Notes: a model not told the origin generated them from the letters alone. Positions 53,205 to 63,775 are shown, counted from the first letter of the stretch. The stretch: 64,000 nucleotides of DNA from Novosphingobium sp. Chol11 (GCA_945906105.1 CAMDQO010000005.1:1-64000), one strand, 5' to 3'. Made by a program: numbers and translations.

Positions 53205-54728
53205 ATGAACCGCCCCGCCGCCCCGGATCTCTTTGATCGCCTCGAAGCCCTCTTCGCCACGCGGCGGGCGCAGGTGCTGTGGTTCACTCTTTTCGCCCTG
53301 CTCACCCGCGCCACAGTGTTCGGGCAAACCAACTATTTCAACGATGAATATTTCTACTGGCAGATCGGCCTGCGCGCCCATGACGGCCTGCTGCCCTATG
53401 TTGACCTGTGGGATCGCAAGGGGCCGGGGCTGTTCCTGATCTACTGGCTGATCGGCTTTCTCTCCACCTCGGTGCTCGCCTACCAACTCGTTGCCTGCGC
53501 TTTTGCCGGGGCGACGGCCTATGTTGCGAGCCGCATCGCGCAGCATTTCACCACGCGGTTGGGCGCGGTGCTCGGCGGTACGCTCTATCTGGTGATGACG
53601 GCGTTTCTGGGCGGTGCTGGCGGACAATCGCCGGTGTTCTACAACCTGTTCATCGCGCTGGCCGCGCTCGCCATCGTTCAATCTCTGCCCGAGTTGCGCC
53701 AAGGCCAGATGCCGCGCCGCCTTTACTGGGCGATGCTGTCCGCCGGATTTGCGCTCACCTTCAAGCAGGTGGCTATTTTCGAAGCGGCATTCCTCGGCCT
53801 GTTTGCACTATGGCAACTGGCACGCGGCGGCATGGCCCCTGCCAGCCTGGCGCGCACCGCCGCGTTGATGGCTTTGGCAGGTGCCGCGCCCTTTGCCGCC
53901 TTTGGTCTCGCCTATGCGCTGGCCGGACACTTCGCCGAATTCTGGCAGGCCATGATCACTGCCAATCTGCGCAAGACCTACAACCCCGGCGGCGATCACT
54001 GGACCCGGATCGGTGCGCTGGCCACGCTGTCTGCGGCGCTGTGGATACCCGCGCTGCTCGGCCTGTTGACCGGACGTAGCGAAGGCAAGCAGGGTCGCGG
54101 GTTCCTCATCGCTTGGCTGCTGGCATCGCTGGCGGGGCTGCTGGCGATCCCCAATTTCTATGAGCATTATTTGCTGCCGCTGTGTCTGCCGTTTTCAGTC
54201 GCAGCAGCCTGCGCCTTTGGCTGGCGGCGGCTGGGCAATGCGCTGGGCATATTCACGCTGGCCCTCATGCTGCTGGCGGGTGGCAGTTTCGATTTCGCCC
54301 GCGCCGCCGCAGCGCGAGAGGCCATGGCATCCCTAACCCGTGACATTCTCGCCCGCGATCCGCAGCCTGCGCCGCTGGTCTATGAAGGCCCGGTCGATCT
54401 CTACCGCCAGTTGGGTGCCTATCCGCCTTCACCGCTCTATTTCCCGCTCCACCTCTATTTTCCGCCCGAGGATAACGTCAGCCAGTTCGATACCGCCGAA
54501 ACCGTGCGCCATATTCTGGCCACCCGTCCCTCTGTCGTCATCACCTTCCACGATTATCCCGCGTCAGAAGAAAACCAGCGCACCGCTCACCAAGTCCACG
54601 CCTACACCGCAGCCCATTGCCGTTTGTGGTTCACGCGCAAGGTTCTGGAGGCCCACGCCGAACATGATCTTGACGTCTGGGGCGATTGCCGCGCTCAGCG
54701 ATCAGGCGGCGACATTACCGGGCGATAG
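53205..54728 (+). CDS. Polytopic glycosyltransferase-39-like membrane protein (507 aa)
   Basis: Around 10-12 hydrophobic helices. The first periplasmic-type loop contains NYFNDEYFYWQIGLRAHDGL with an acidic pair DE followed by Y-W, and DLWDRKGPGLFLIYW, resembling the ArnT/PMT-type (GT39/GT83) lipid-linked sugar transferases. Sugar and acceptor unknown. ATG 53205 (TTG 53202 adjacent). The 3' end overlaps the next, convergent gene by 34 bases. Confidence 0.75.
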   Translation: MNRPAAPDLFDRLEALFATRRAQVLWFTLFALLTRATVFGQTNYFNDEYFYWQIGLRAHDGLLPYVDLWDRKGPGLFLIYWLIGFLSTSVLAYQLVACAFAGATAYVASRIAQHFTTRLGAVLGGTLYLVMTAFLGGAGGQSPVFYNLFIALAALAIVQSLPELRQGQMPRRLYWAMLSAGFALTFKQVAIFEAAFLGLFALWQLARGGMAPASLARTAALMALAGAAPFAAFGLAYALAGHFAEFWQAMITANLRKTYNPGGDHWTRIGALATLSAALWIPALLGLLTGRSEGKQGRGFLIAWLLASLAGLLAIPNFYEHYLLPLCLPFSVAAACAFGWRRLGNALGIFTLALMLLAGGSFDFARAAAAREAMASLTRDILARDPQPAPLVYEGPVDLYRQLGAYPPSPLYFPLHLYFPPEDNVSQFDTAETVRHILATRPSVVITFHDYPASEENQRTAHQVHAYTAAHCRLWFTRKVLEAHAEHDLDVWGDCRAQRSGGDITGR

Positions 54729-55186
54729 TTCCAGCGCATCGCCTTGCTGCCGTCGATCTTCGATATTTCCGCCATCAGCAGCTGGCCCTGCCGCCAATAA
54801 CGGATGCGCTGCGGGTAATCGTGCGCCGGATTGGCGAATTCCACCGATTGCTCACTGGTTACGGTCAGCGGAAATTCAGTCGCCGCTGCTCCCTTCGGTT
54901 GGGCGAAGAAACTGATTTTGCCATCGGGCTTGCGGAGGATCTTGGTCATCTCCCAGCTCTCCAGCTTCGGGCCGAAACCGGTTTTTGCCACGCCCAGCAT
55001 CATATCTCCGCGCGCGCCGCTCCACAGCTCTTCTGACCAGCTTGAACCGTCTTCCATCATCCAGATACCGGCCAGCCAGTCTGGCAGAGGCACGACATTC
55101 TGCGCGGAAGTGGGAGCAGTCTGCTCCGCCACTGCGGGTGCCGCCAGCAACAGCGCGGCAGCAAAGGTCAATTGAGCAAGGCGCAT
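54695..55186 (-). CDS. DUF6265-family exported protein (163 aa)
   Basis: Signal peptide MRLAQLTFAAALLLAAPAVA. Mature part has LPDWLAGIWMMEDGSSWSEE and SGARGDMMLGVAKTGFG, then HDYPQRIRYWRQG: the lipocalin-like pattern of DUF6265. ATG 55186 chosen because the longer frame adds a non-signal N-terminus. Confidence 0.82.
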   Translation of the reverse strand: MRLAQLTFAAALLLAAPAVAEQTAPTSAQNVVPLPDWLAGIWMMEDGSSWSEELWSGARGDMMLGVAKTGFGPKLESWEMTKILRKPDGKISFFAQPKGAAATEFPLTVTSEQSVEFANPAHDYPQRIRYWRQGQLLMAEISKIDGSKAMRWNYRPVMSPPDR

Positions 55187-55264
55187 CGGTAATTCCAGAG
55201 AAGGCCAGAGAAGGATAGTGGCCGGGTGATTCATAGCCCCTGTCCGGCGCGCGGCAAGCGGGAA

Positions 55265-56158
55265 CTACGCTGCTTTGTTGCGGCCTGCGCTCCACAGCCA
55301 CAGCCCCGCCGCGACGATCATAGCCGCACCCAACAGCGTCATGCCATCGGGCAGATTGCCAAACACCACCGCGCCCAGCAGTGACGCCACCAGCAGTTGC
55401 ACGTATGAGGTCGGTGCGATTGACGAAGCCCCTGCCCTTACGGTGCCCTGATAGATCGCCCAGTGTGCGGTGCTGGCGGTAAGTGCCACAACGGCGCAGC
55501 GGGCAACAATGGTCCAGTCAGGCAGGCTGACCGCCAGTTTTTCGGTCCCGCTCAACCCGCCGATAACCGTTGCCAGCACCAGCAGCGGTGCCGCGATGAT
55601 CGCTACGAAGAACTGTGAGGCCAACGGGCTGGCCTTACCCGCCGTCGCCCGATTGCCGACCATCAGCAAGCTCATGCCCAGCGCCGACAACAACGGCAGC
55701 AAGGCGGCAATGCCAAGCACGGCAAAATTGGGCCTTAAGATGATGAGCACGCCGGCGAAAGCAAACAGCGTCGCCAGCCATGTCTCGCGCCGGGCCTTTT
55801 CGCCCAGAAACAGGGCAGAAAGAATCGAGGTGATCATCGGGCTGGTAAAGGTAATGGCGGTCGCCTCGGCCAAAGGCATGACAAAGATTGCCGCAAAGAG
55901 ACACAAAGTGGCGATCGCGACGCCGAAGCCACGAAGCAATTGGAGGAGCGGGCTGGGCATGATGAAGCCTCTGCGCCCCTCGCGGATCGCCAACAGCAAA
56001 GCGAGACCCAGCGCGCCGATGACATAGCGCGTTGCTGCCACCGCTGTTGGAGTCCAGGCACCGGCAATCGTTTTGATCACGGCATCGCCGCTGGAAAGCA
56101 GAGCAAAGCCGCACAGCGCCCAGATCAGGCCGCGCTGCTCCTCATGATGTGCCTGAAT
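55265..56158 (-). CDS. DMT-superfamily (EamA) transporter, probable ATT start (about 297 aa)
   Basis: Ten-helix EamA exporter with two repeats. The only standard start, GTG 56080, begins in the middle of helix 1 (VIKTIAGAWTPTAVAATRYV). Upstream codons to 56158 continue in frame as IQAHHEEQRGLIWALCGFAL-LSSGDA, a normal EamA first helix. No ATG, GTG or TTG occurs in that stretch, but AGGGAGGA (56173-56166) is placed 8 bases before ATT 56158. I place the start there. Substrate unknown (metabolite export is the family role). Confidence 0.82.
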   Translation of the reverse strand: MQAHHEEQRGLIWALCGFALLSSGDAVIKTIAGAWTPTAVAATRYVIGALGLALLLAIREGRRGFIMPSPLLQLLRGFGVAIATLCLFAAIFVMPLAEATAITFTSPMITSILSALFLGEKARRETWLATLFAFAGVLIILRPNFAVLGIAALLPLLSALGMSLLMVGNRATAGKASPLASQFFVAIIAAPLLVLATVIGGLSGTEKLAVSLPDWTIVARCAVVALTASTAHWAIYQGTVRAGASSIAPTSYVQLLVASLLGAVVFGNLPDGMTLLGAAMIVAAGLWLWSAGRNKAA

Positions 56159-56327
56159 TTGCTGTTCCTCCCTGCCCCGAACCTCGTCAAATTGAGGAAA
56201 TCGTCTGCCGGGTCAAATAGGTTACCCGCCTATTTAAGAAGTTTTCAAAGTTTCAACCATATATCAGTCGCTGTGAAGTGGGTCTACCGCACCCAGTAAA
56301 GGGCGGACAGCAGGGAATATCGAGGTT

Positions 56328-57890
56328 ATGAGCGCATTTGGGCGGAAAGCAGGAGTTGGCGGCATGTCGCCGGGTGCACGTCCGCAATTCGGCGTGGCAC
56401 GGCCTATGAAGGGTGGTGGCAGCGGGCAAGATACTGGCGCACTTCCGCCAATCCCTGCCCCCGGAACCTTCCCCGGCGGGCTACCCGGTGGTGAGCAATT
56501 TCCGCCACTGCCAGGCGGCGATGAGGGCATGGCTCAAAGTGATTCGCAGGCATTGAAGTCTGATGCCCTGACTCGTCTGGCTGATCGCGCCAATGGTATT
56601 GTTGAAAACACCAATCACCTCGAGGGATTCGAGGCTTCAGTTCACAAGATCAAGGAACAAGTCCTCCCGCGCCTGCTTGAGCGCGTTGATCCTGAAGCCG
56701 CCGCAACGCTGACCAAAGACGAGCTTTCCGAAGAATTCCGCCCGATCATCCTTGAGGTGCTCGCCGAACTGAAAATAACGCTGAACCGGCGTGAACAGTT
56801 CGCGCTGGAAAAGGTACTGATTGATGAGCTGCTGGGCTTCGGCCCATTGGAAGAGCTGCTCAATGATCCGGACATCTCGGATATCATGGTCAATGGTCCG
56901 GACCAGACCTACATCGAAAAGAAGGGCAAGCTCATCCTTTCAACGGTTCGTTTCCGTGACGAACAGCACTTGTTCCAGATCGCCCAACGTATCGTCAACC
57001 AGGTCGGCCGCCGTGTTGACCAAACCACACCGCTGGCTGATGCGCGCCTCAAGGACGGCAGCCGTGTCAACGTCATCGTTCCGCCGCTCAGTTTGCGTGG
57101 CACGGCGATCTCGATTCGTAAGTTTTCCGAAAAGCCGATCACCATCGATATGCTGCGGGACTTCGGCTCGATGAGTGACAAGATGGCCACCGCGTTGAAA
57201 ATCGCCGGTGCCTGCCGGATGAATGTGGTGATCTCGGGCGGCACAGGTTCAGGCAAAACCACCATGCTCAATGCCTTGTCGAAGATGATCGATCCAGGTG
57301 AGCGCGTGCTGACTATCGAAGATGCAGCCGAACTTCGCCTGCAGCAGCCGCACTGGCTGCCGCTCGAAACGCGTCCGCCAAACCTTGAAGGTCAGGGTGC
57401 GATCTCCATCGGCGATCTGGTGAAGAACGCTCTGCGTATGCGCCCTGACCGCATCATCCTCGGCGAAATTCGCGGGGCTGAAGCTTTCGATCTGCTCGCC
57501 GCGATGAACACCGGCCACGATGGCTCAATGTGCACACTCCACGCCAACTCGGCGCGCGAATGCCTTGGCCGTATGGAAAACATGATCCTGATGGGCGATA
57601 TCAAGATCCCCAAGGAAGCCATTTCGCGCCAGATCGCCGAATCCGTCGATCTCATCGTGCAGGTCAAGCGCCTGCGCGACGGTTCACGCCGCACCACTGG
57701 CATCACCGAAGTGATCGGCATGGAAGGCGAGGTCATCGTTACGCAGGAACTCTTCAAGTTCGAATATCTGGATGAAAGCGAAGACGGCAAGATCATCGGC
57801 GAGTTCCGCGCCTCAGGCTTGCGCCCATATACGCTTGAAAAAGCGCGGCAATTTGGTTTTGATCAGGCCTATCTGGAAGCCTGCCTCTAG
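56328..57890 (+). CDS. cpaF: CpaF/TadA-type secretion ATPase (520 aa)
   Basis: Residues 1-65 are Gly/Pro-rich; an all-helical segment follows, then the ATPase: GGTGSGKTTMLNALSKMI (Walker A, ~308), ERVLTIEDAAELRL (Asp box), MRPDRIILGEIRGAEAFDLL (Walker B), and MNTGHDGSMCTLHANSARE (His box). Powers Flp-type (Tad) pilus assembly. No other tad/cpa gene is within 8 kb, so it is an orphan here. Confidence 0.92.
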   Translation: MSAFGRKAGVGGMSPGARPQFGVARPMKGGGSGQDTGALPPIPAPGTFPGGLPGGEQFPPLPGGDEGMAQSDSQALKSDALTRLADRANGIVENTNHLEGFEASVHKIKEQVLPRLLERVDPEAAATLTKDELSEEFRPIILEVLAELKITLNRREQFALEKVLIDELLGFGPLEELLNDPDISDIMVNGPDQTYIEKKGKLILSTVRFRDEQHLFQIAQRIVNQVGRRVDQTTPLADARLKDGSRVNVIVPPLSLRGTAISIRKFSEKPITIDMLRDFGSMSDKMATALKIAGACRMNVVISGGTGSGKTTMLNALSKMIDPGERVLTIEDAAELRLQQPHWLPLETRPPNLEGQGAISIGDLVKNALRMRPDRIILGEIRGAEAFDLLAAMNTGHDGSMCTLHANSARECLGRMENMILMGDIKIPKEAISRQIAESVDLIVQVKRLRDGSRRTTGITEVIGMEGEVIVTQELFKFEYLDESEDGKIIGEFRASGLRPYTLEKARQFGFDQAYLEACL

Positions 57891-58002
57891 GATTAGCCCA
57901 AGAATCATTGCCAATGGCTGAAATCGGGAGCAGCATTAGCTGTCCGATGGATCGGCCGTCAATCTCGGGCAATACCTTAGCTGGCGGCGGGGAGATGGTT
58001 CA

Positions 58003-58191
58003 ATGAAACCTTTCACCACGGCAGCTGTTATGCTGCTCGCCATCGTCGCGCTGGTGCATTTATTTCGACTGCTGATGCCGTTTGATGTCACCATAGCCGG
58101 CTACGCGATTCCCCAATGGGCGAACGCAATAGGTTTGATTATCGCAGGTGGCCTCGCCCTTATGGTGAGGCGCGAATCAGCTAGCTCCTGA
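58003..58191 (+). CDS. Two-helix membrane peptide (62 aa)
   Basis: Hydrophobic segments at residues 5-25 and 32-55 (TIAGYAIPQWANAIGLIIAG). Basic end MVRRESASS. No known family. Overlaps the convergent gene by 11 bases. A short gap (57891-58002) holds no feature. Confidence 0.6.
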   Translation: MKPFTTAAVMLLAIVALVHLFRLLMPFDVTIAGYAIPQWANAIGLIIAGGLALMVRRESASS

Positions 58192-58402
58192 TCCACTGTA
58201 TCGCAGCCAGCACAAGCAGTAGCACGGCGGCAAACAGCGAAAAGAAGAACAGCGCAGTCCAGTTCATAAAGCCGACGGCATCAAGACTTTTGCGCTTGCG
58301 GCGGCGATGATCGCCAAGCCAGGCGATGACGGCCACCACAGCTGCGATAAGCCCGGCAATCAGCGGGCCTTGCAGATATTCTGTATCAAACCACTCAGGC
58401 AA
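58181..58402 (-). CDS. Two-helix membrane protein (73 aa)
   Basis: Helices at ~13-30 (PLIAGLIAAVVAVIAWLG) and ~48-70 with a basic cytoplasmic loop DHRRRKRKS. Not recognised. It precedes the next gene in opposite orientation. Confidence 0.6.
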   Translation of the reverse strand: MPEWFDTEYLQGPLIAGLIAAVVAVIAWLGDHRRRKRKSLDAVGFMNWTALFFFSLFAAVLLLVLAAIQWIRS

Positions 58403-58511
58403 GAATTACGTCCTTCGTCTTGCCCTATCGGCGGTTCGTCTTGCGCGAATTGTCAGTGCGGGATCAAGCGACTATCATTTTCAGATAGTCTGCTATTGGA
58501 AAGTTACGGTC

Positions 58512-59702
58512 ATGATGCGTGCCTGCCGCAACACCCTGTTGGCACTGGGACTGGCCCTTTCCGGTCAAGCCCTGGCCGAGGAGATTGTCGTCACCGGCAA
58601 GCCGATTTCGCAAACTGCTGCTGAGCTGGCTTCGTGCATAAAGCGCCAATGCCCACCCGATCAGGATGTGGCCGCAACGCTTGCCCATGCCGAAAACCTA
58701 TTTGTCTCAGGGGATTACAAAAATAGCCGGACGACATTGAAGCAGTCTCTGGGCCGCAACCGCAAGCATGGGGGTGATTACCCCTTGCCGGTATCAAGCC
58801 TGCTGCGCGCCAATGGCCGCATCGCTGAACATGTCGGTGAGGCCAAGGATTACCAGCTATCCATTCTCGATATGCGTGACACCTTGAAATCGGCCTTTGG
58901 CGCAGAAGATTTCCGCACCTTGCTGGCCCAGATCGAAGTGGCTGACAGCCAGGCCAAGCTGGGGTTTCCCGATGAGGCAGAGCGGATCTATCGCGACATA
59001 GAACGGCGCGCACTGGCGCAATCACAAAATCGCGTGGCAACACTGGCACGGTTGCGTCAGGCACTGCTGCTGCAGGTCCGTTATGATGACAGCCGCAGCC
59101 CCGAATTGCGTCGCCAGCTTGACGAAAGGCTCAACGAAGTCAGCCAGCGACCGTTACAGGGTGCAGAGGATTTCGCCCTGGTTGCCGAGGTCATGCGGGC
59201 GCGACTGGATCGTTCAGCGGGACAGGCCACCAGCACCGAGGCGCTGATCCGCCGCTTTGCCGGCAAAGCTGGAGCCGACCGGCCGGTGCTGCTTTTTGCC
59301 GAACCACTCACGCGCATCGATCTTAGCAAGGACCGGAACGATAGCCTGGAATCGACCGCGGCATGGCGGCGTTATTCCACCAATACCCACGGTTCCTGGG
59401 CCGATGTCGGTTTCTGGATCGGACCCGATGGCCATGTCAGCGATGTAGAAGTGCTGCGCATCAAGGGCAGTAAGGATTGGTTGAAGCCAGTGATCGGTAA
59501 TATCGGCAAGCGCGTTTATGCACCGCTCCGGCAAGGCGAAGGCGCCAGACCGGGCTTCTACATGGTCGAACGCTACACGCTGACCGCGCGGGTTTCGGAT
59601 GACGTCACCGGATCGCATCTGCGTTCGCGCGAAGCCATGCCACGCATCGAAATGCTCGACCTGACGCCGGATAATTACGAAGCTCCTGCCAAGATCGGCT
59701 GA
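58512..59702 (+). CDS. Exported TPR-like/TonB-C-like protein (396 aa)
   Basis: Start ATG 58512 (or 58515) opens a signal peptide (RACRNTLLALGLALSGQALA). Longer frame to 58326 overlaps the neighbouring gene and is unlikely. Residues ~60-250 are helical repeats (AHAENLFVSGDYKNSRTTLK). The C-terminal region has VGFWIGPDGHVSDVEVLRIK and KRVYAPL, the beta pattern of TonB C-terminal-like domains. Function unknown. Confidence 0.65.
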   Translation: MMRACRNTLLALGLALSGQALAEEIVVTGKPISQTAAELASCIKRQCPPDQDVAATLAHAENLFVSGDYKNSRTTLKQSLGRNRKHGGDYPLPVSSLLRANGRIAEHVGEAKDYQLSILDMRDTLKSAFGAEDFRTLLAQIEVADSQAKLGFPDEAERIYRDIERRALAQSQNRVATLARLRQALLLQVRYDDSRSPELRRQLDERLNEVSQRPLQGAEDFALVAEVMRARLDRSAGQATSTEALIRRFAGKAGADRPVLLFAEPLTRIDLSKDRNDSLESTAAWRRYSTNTHGSWADVGFWIGPDGHVSDVEVLRIKGSKDWLKPVIGNIGKRVYAPLRQGEGARPGFYMVERYTLTARVSDDVTGSHLRSREAMPRIEMLDLTPDNYEAPAKIG

Positions 59703-59756
59703 CCCCCATGTTCGCGGTGAGCTTGCGCAGAGCTTGTCGGTCAGTAAAGCCGCCTT

Positions 59757-60656
59757 GTGGAACCGCGCCAACGCCCCCTTCTAGCCCTTTTAATGCGTCT
59801 GGGTTCGGCGCTGTGTTTTTCAATCATGATCCTGCTGGTCAAGCTGGCAGCGGAAAGCGGCGTCCATGTGCTGGAAATCGCCTTCTGGCGGCAAGCCGTC
59901 GCGCCACCCGTGCTGTTGCTGTGGCTGTGGTCGCAAGGCAGCCTCGGGCAGTTGAAGACCAGGCGGTTCCCGCGCCACTTCGGCCGCGCACTCGTCGGCA
60001 ATGGCAACATGACGATCATGTTCTATGCGGCCACGCTGCTGCCGCTGGCGGAATCGATCACACTTGGTTTCACCACGCCGCTGTTTGCCGTGATCATCGC
60101 CGCGATGGTGCTGGGCGAGAGCGTTGGGCCGTGGCGCTGGGCGGCTGTGCTGGCCGGATTTGCCGGAATTCTGGTGATCACACAACCGGGATCGCAGATT
60201 GTTCATCCGCTGGGGACATCGCTGGCGCTGTTCGCCGCCTTACTGGTGGCGATCATCAACTTCCAGATTCGCGATCTTGGCCGCACCGAAAGCGCAGTGA
60301 GCATCGTCTTCTATTTCACGCTGCTAGGGTCGATGATGATCGGTATGGTGCTGCCCTTCGTCAGCACCCCGCTTGATGCCTACCAATGGCTGCTGCTGCT
60401 TTCGATGGGAGCAATGGGCACGATTGGGCAGCTGTTACTCACCGCTTCGCTGCGCATGGGCAGCGTCGCCAGCGTCATCATTATGGACTATTCTTCACTG
60501 ATCTGGGCAGCAATTCTGGGCTGGCTGGCGTGGAACCAGTTGCCGTCTGCCTCAATCTGGCTGGGCGCGCCGCTGATTATCGGTGCAGGACTGCTGATCG
60601 CCTGGCGCGAGCATTATCTGACACAAAGGGCACGACAGACCATTCCGCAGGTTTAG
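59757..60656 (+). CDS. DMT-superfamily (EamA) transporter (299 aa)
   Basis: Ten membrane helices in two EamA repeats; helix 1 MRLGSALCFSIMILLVKLAA and a proline-containing FTTPLFAVIIAAMVLGE helix 4. Start GTG 59757. Second DMT transporter in 5 kb, diverged from the one at 55265. The 3' end overlaps gcvPB by 4 bases, convergent. Confidence 0.9.
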   Translation: MEPRQRPLLALLMRLGSALCFSIMILLVKLAAESGVHVLEIAFWRQAVAPPVLLLWLWSQGSLGQLKTRRFPRHFGRALVGNGNMTIMFYAATLLPLAESITLGFTTPLFAVIIAAMVLGESVGPWRWAAVLAGFAGILVITQPGSQIVHPLGTSLALFAALLVAIINFQIRDLGRTESAVSIVFYFTLLGSMMIGMVLPFVSTPLDAYQWLLLLSMGAMGTIGQLLLTASLRMGSVASVIIMDYSSLIWAAILGWLAWNQLPSASIWLGAPLIIGAGLLIAWREHYLTQRARQTIPQV

Positions 60657-62218
60657 CTCCCCTCCCGCCAGGTCAGCACCGGCTTGCGCGCCGCCTGCGT
60701 TTCATCAAGCCGCCGTCGCGGCGCGAGATGCGGGGCGCTTTTGAGGCTGGGGTCGGCATTGCGGGCGCGGGCAGCCAGACTGCGCATCGATGTGATGAAG
60801 CGGTCCAGCCCGTCCTTGCTCTCGGTCTCGGTCGGCTCGATCAGCATCGCGCCGTGAACCACCAGCGGAAAATAGACCGTCATCGGGTGGAAACCCTCGT
60901 CAATCAGTCCCTTGGCGATATCGAGTGTGGTGAAGTCATCGGGCAGGCCATCATCGCTGAACAGCGCTTCGTGCATGCAGGGGCCAGCCTTGCCGAAGGG
61001 AGCAGACAGCACATCTTCAAGGCTGCGCAGCACATAGTTGGCGTTGAGCACCGCGTCTTCAGCCACCCGTGCCAGACCGTCCGCTCCGTGGCTGAGAATA
61101 TAGGTCAGCGCGCGGGTGAACATGCCAAACTGGCCGTGGAAGGCAGCCATGCGGCCGAACGACTGCGAATGACCCATCGCCGCCGCGTCTTCTTCCTCGA
61201 CGAGATGAACCGAGCCATCGGCAGCCCGCGCCGCATAGGGCAGCGGGCCGAACGGCGAAAGCGCCGCAGACAAGACCACTGGCCCCGAACCCGGACCGCC
61301 GCCGCCGTGCGGGGTGGAGAAGGTCTTGTGCAGATTGATGTGCATGGCATCGATGCCCAGATCACCGGGGCGCACCTTGCCGACGATGGCGTTGAAATTC
61401 GCGCCGTCGCAATAGACATAGCCGCCCACGGCATGAACCGCGTCCGAGATCGCCTTCATATCGCGCTCGAACAGCCCGCAGGTGTTGGGGTTAGTGATCA
61501 TTACGCCGGCAACGTCCGGGCCGAGACGCGCGGTGAGCGCCCCCAGATCGACGCGGCCATCTGCGGTTGCGGGGATATTCTCGACCGAAAAGCCCGCGAA
61601 TGCTGCTGTTGCCGGATTGGTGCCGTGGGCACTTTCGGGCACGAGGATCACACCGCGATCTTCACCACGCGCCTCAATCGCCGCCTTGATGCAGAGCAGG
61701 CCGCACAGTTCACCATGCGCGCCCGCCTTGGGCGTCATGGCAACGCTGTGCATGCCGGTGAGTGTGATCAGCCAGTCGGCGAGTTCGCTGATTACTTCCA
61801 GAGCGCCACTCACCGTCTGCCCCGGCTGGAGCGGGTGCAAATCGGCAAAGCCGGACAGCCGCGCAACCTTCTCGTTAAGCCGCGGGTTGTGCTTCATCGT
61901 GCAGGAGCCGAGCGGAAACGGGCCGAGATCGATGGCATAGTTCTGTCGCGACAGTCGCGTGTAGTGGCGCACCGTTTCGGGTTCCGAAAGGCCGGGAAGC
62001 GGGGCCGGTGCCTTGCGCAGGAAGCGCGAGAGGCCAGGAAGCACATCGCCCACCGGCTCAGCCATATCGACGCCGCAGGTGCCGGGTCGGCCCAGTTCAA
62101 AGATCAGCTTTTCTTCCAGCGCCAGCCCGCGATCACCGCTTGCGGTGATGAGAGCGCTCTCGCCGGAACCAGCTTCGCCCATGGCGGGACGCCAGCCGGA
62201 TGTGTTGGGCGCGTTCAT
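60653..62218 (-). CDS. gcvPB: Glycine dehydrogenase (decarboxylating) subunit 2 (521 aa)
   Basis: PLP-binding half of the split P protein: the Schiff-base Lys is in [20 protein letters not shown] near 300. [14 protein letters not shown] and [14 protein letters not shown] are conserved. With GcvPA it decarboxylates glycine onto lipoyl-GcvH. Confidence 0.97.
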   Translation of the reverse strand: MNAPNTSGWRPAMGEAGSGESALITASGDRGLALEEKLIFELGRPGTCGVDMAEPVGDVLPGLSRFLRKAPAPLPGLSEPETVRHYTRLSRQNYAIDLGPFPLGSCTMKHNPRLNEKVARLSGFADLHPLQPGQTVSGALEVISELADWLITLTGMHSVAMTPKAGAHGELCGLLCIKAAIEARGEDRGVILVPESAHGTNPATAAFAGFSVENIPATADGRVDLGALTARLGPDVAGVMITNPNTCGLFERDMKAISDAVHAVGGYVYCDGANFNAIVGKVRPGDLGIDAMHINLHKTFSTPHGGGGPGSGPVVLSAALSPFGPLPYAARAADGSVHLVEEEDAAAMGHSQSFGRMAAFHGQFGMFTRALTYILSHGADGLARVAEDAVLNANYVLRSLEDVLSAPFGKAGPCMHEALFSDDGLPDDFTTLDIAKGLIDEGFHPMTVYFPLVVHGAMLIEPTETESKDGLDRFITSMRSLAARARNADPSLKSAPHLAPRRRLDETQAARKPVLTWREGS

Positions 62219-63600
62219 GCCGGCACTCCTTCAAGGACTTGGCCTTCAAGCACTTCGGACAGGGCAGCGGCAAGCGCAGCGATGTCCTCATCGGTGGTGG
62301 TTTCGGAGGCGCAGACCAGCAGGCCATGGCTCAGTGCCTCGGCATGAGGATAGAGCCGCCCGAGCGAGACTCCGCCCAGAATACCCCGGTCTGCCAGTTC
62401 GCGAACCACGGTGCGGGCATCGCGCGGCAGCACCACGGTGAACTCGTTGACATAGGCATCGCCCAACACAGTAACGCCGGGAATGGCAGCCAACGCATCG
62501 GCAGTGCGGCGCGCGACATCGTGGTTGATCCGGGCCAGTTTGGCCAGTCCTTCACCGCCCAGCAGCGTCATGTGGATCGAGAAAGCCAGCGCGCAAAGCC
62601 CTGAATTAGTGCAGATATTGCTTGTCGCCTTCTCGCGGCGGATATGCTGTTCGCGGGTCGAGAGTGTCAGCACGAAACCGCGCCGCCCCTCGGCATCGAC
62701 AGTCTGGCCGCAGAGGCGTCCGGGCATCTGGCGCACGAATTTCTCGTTGCAACCGAACAGCCCGAGGTAAGGCCCGCCGAACTGGAGTCCGACGCCGAGC
62801 GACTGGCCTTCACCCACAACGATATCCGCGCCAAGGTGCCCCGGCGCCTCGATCAGGCCCAGCGCAACCGGCTCTGTAACAACGGCAATCAGCAGTGCGC
62901 CAGCCGCGTGGGCAGCCTCCGCGATGGCAGCAAGATCGGGAATCCGGCCCAGCACATCAGGATACTGGACGACGACACAAGACGTTTCGCCATCAATCGC
63001 GGCGATCACCTCGGCATCGTCGGGCGTGGCGGAAAGCTGTGGCAGCCGCGTAGCAATCACATCGCCGGTGAACTTCGCCATGGTATGTGCAACGGCAGTG
63101 TAATGGGGGTGCAAGCCGCCTGAAACCACCGCGCGACAGCGCCGCGTGATGCGGCCGGCCATGGCAATCGCCTCCCAGCAGCCGGTCGAACCATCATACA
63201 TCGAGGCATTGGCAATATCTGTGCCGAGCAGCCGCGCGACCTGGGTCTGGAATTCGAACAGCACCTGCAATGTGCCCTGCGCAATTTCGGGTTGGTACGG
63301 CGTGTAGGCGGTGAGGAATTCGCCGCGCTGAATCAGATGATCAACTGAGGCGGGAATATGATGGCGATAGGCGCCTGCCCCGAGGAAGAACGGCGCGGCT
63401 CCGGCGGAGAGGTTCTTCGCCGCGAGGGAGGACATATGCCGTTCGACCGCCATCTCGCTGGCGTGCATCGGCAGGCCCGCGATGGGTCCGTCCAGACGGG
63501 CTGCGGCGGGAACATCCTCGAACAGCGCATCGACACTATCGACGCCGATCACGCCGAGCATATCGGCACGTTCGGCTGGGGTCAGGGGGAGGTAACGCAT
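62215..63600 (-). CDS. gcvPA: Glycine dehydrogenase (decarboxylating) subunit 1 (461 aa)
   Basis: Non-PLP-Lys half of split P protein: [40 protein letters not shown] and [20 protein letters not shown]. The stop overlaps the gcvPB start as ATGA. Order gcvH-gcvPA-gcvPB. Confidence 0.97.
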   Translation of the reverse strand: MRYLPLTPAERADMLGVIGVDSVDALFEDVPAAARLDGPIAGLPMHASEMAVERHMSSLAAKNLSAGAAPFFLGAGAYRHHIPASVDHLIQRGEFLTAYTPYQPEIAQGTLQVLFEFQTQVARLLGTDIANASMYDGSTGCWEAIAMAGRITRRCRAVVSGGLHPHYTAVAHTMAKFTGDVIATRLPQLSATPDDAEVIAAIDGETSCVVVQYPDVLGRIPDLAAIAEAAHAAGALLIAVVTEPVALGLIEAPGHLGADIVVGEGQSLGVGLQFGGPYLGLFGCNEKFVRQMPGRLCGQTVDAEGRRGFVLTLSTREQHIRREKATSNICTNSGLCALAFSIHMTLLGGEGLAKLARINHDVARRTADALAAIPGVTVLGDAYVNEFTVVLPRDARTVVRELADRGILGGVSLGRLYPHAEALSHGLLVCASETTTDEDIAALAAALSEVLEGQVLEGVPA

Positions 63601-63620
63601 ATCATTCTACTCACTTAAGT

Positions 63621-63769
63621 CCTCCCCTGGAAGGGGAGGTGCCGGAGCCCATCGACTTCGCTCTGGATAAACTGCGCCTTTGGTGCAGCGGAGCCGGAGG
63701 GGTATCACCGCCAGCGTTGTCACCCCTCCGTCAGCCCAAGCGGGCTGCCACCTCCCCCTCTTGGGGAGG
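63621..63769. repeat. Gene-less copy of the palindromic repeat family
   Basis: Left arm hairpin CCTCCCC-TGGAA-GGGGAGG (63621-63639), then ... GGAGGGGT; right arm ACCCCTCC, hairpin AGCCC/GGGCT, GCCACCTCCCC and a final CCTCCCC-CTCTT-GGGGAGG (63751-63769). Same order as the arms flanking DUF559 (34418-34907), but the arms meet with ~20 bases instead of a gene. Lies between gcvPA and gcvH. Confidence 0.85.
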
Positions 63770-63775
63770 AACATG

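Noticed and set aside
60386..62347. Long plus-strand frame of 653 codons
   Set aside because: Lies antisense to gcvPB; product is Arg/Gly/His-rich without motifs. Shadow of high GC third positions.
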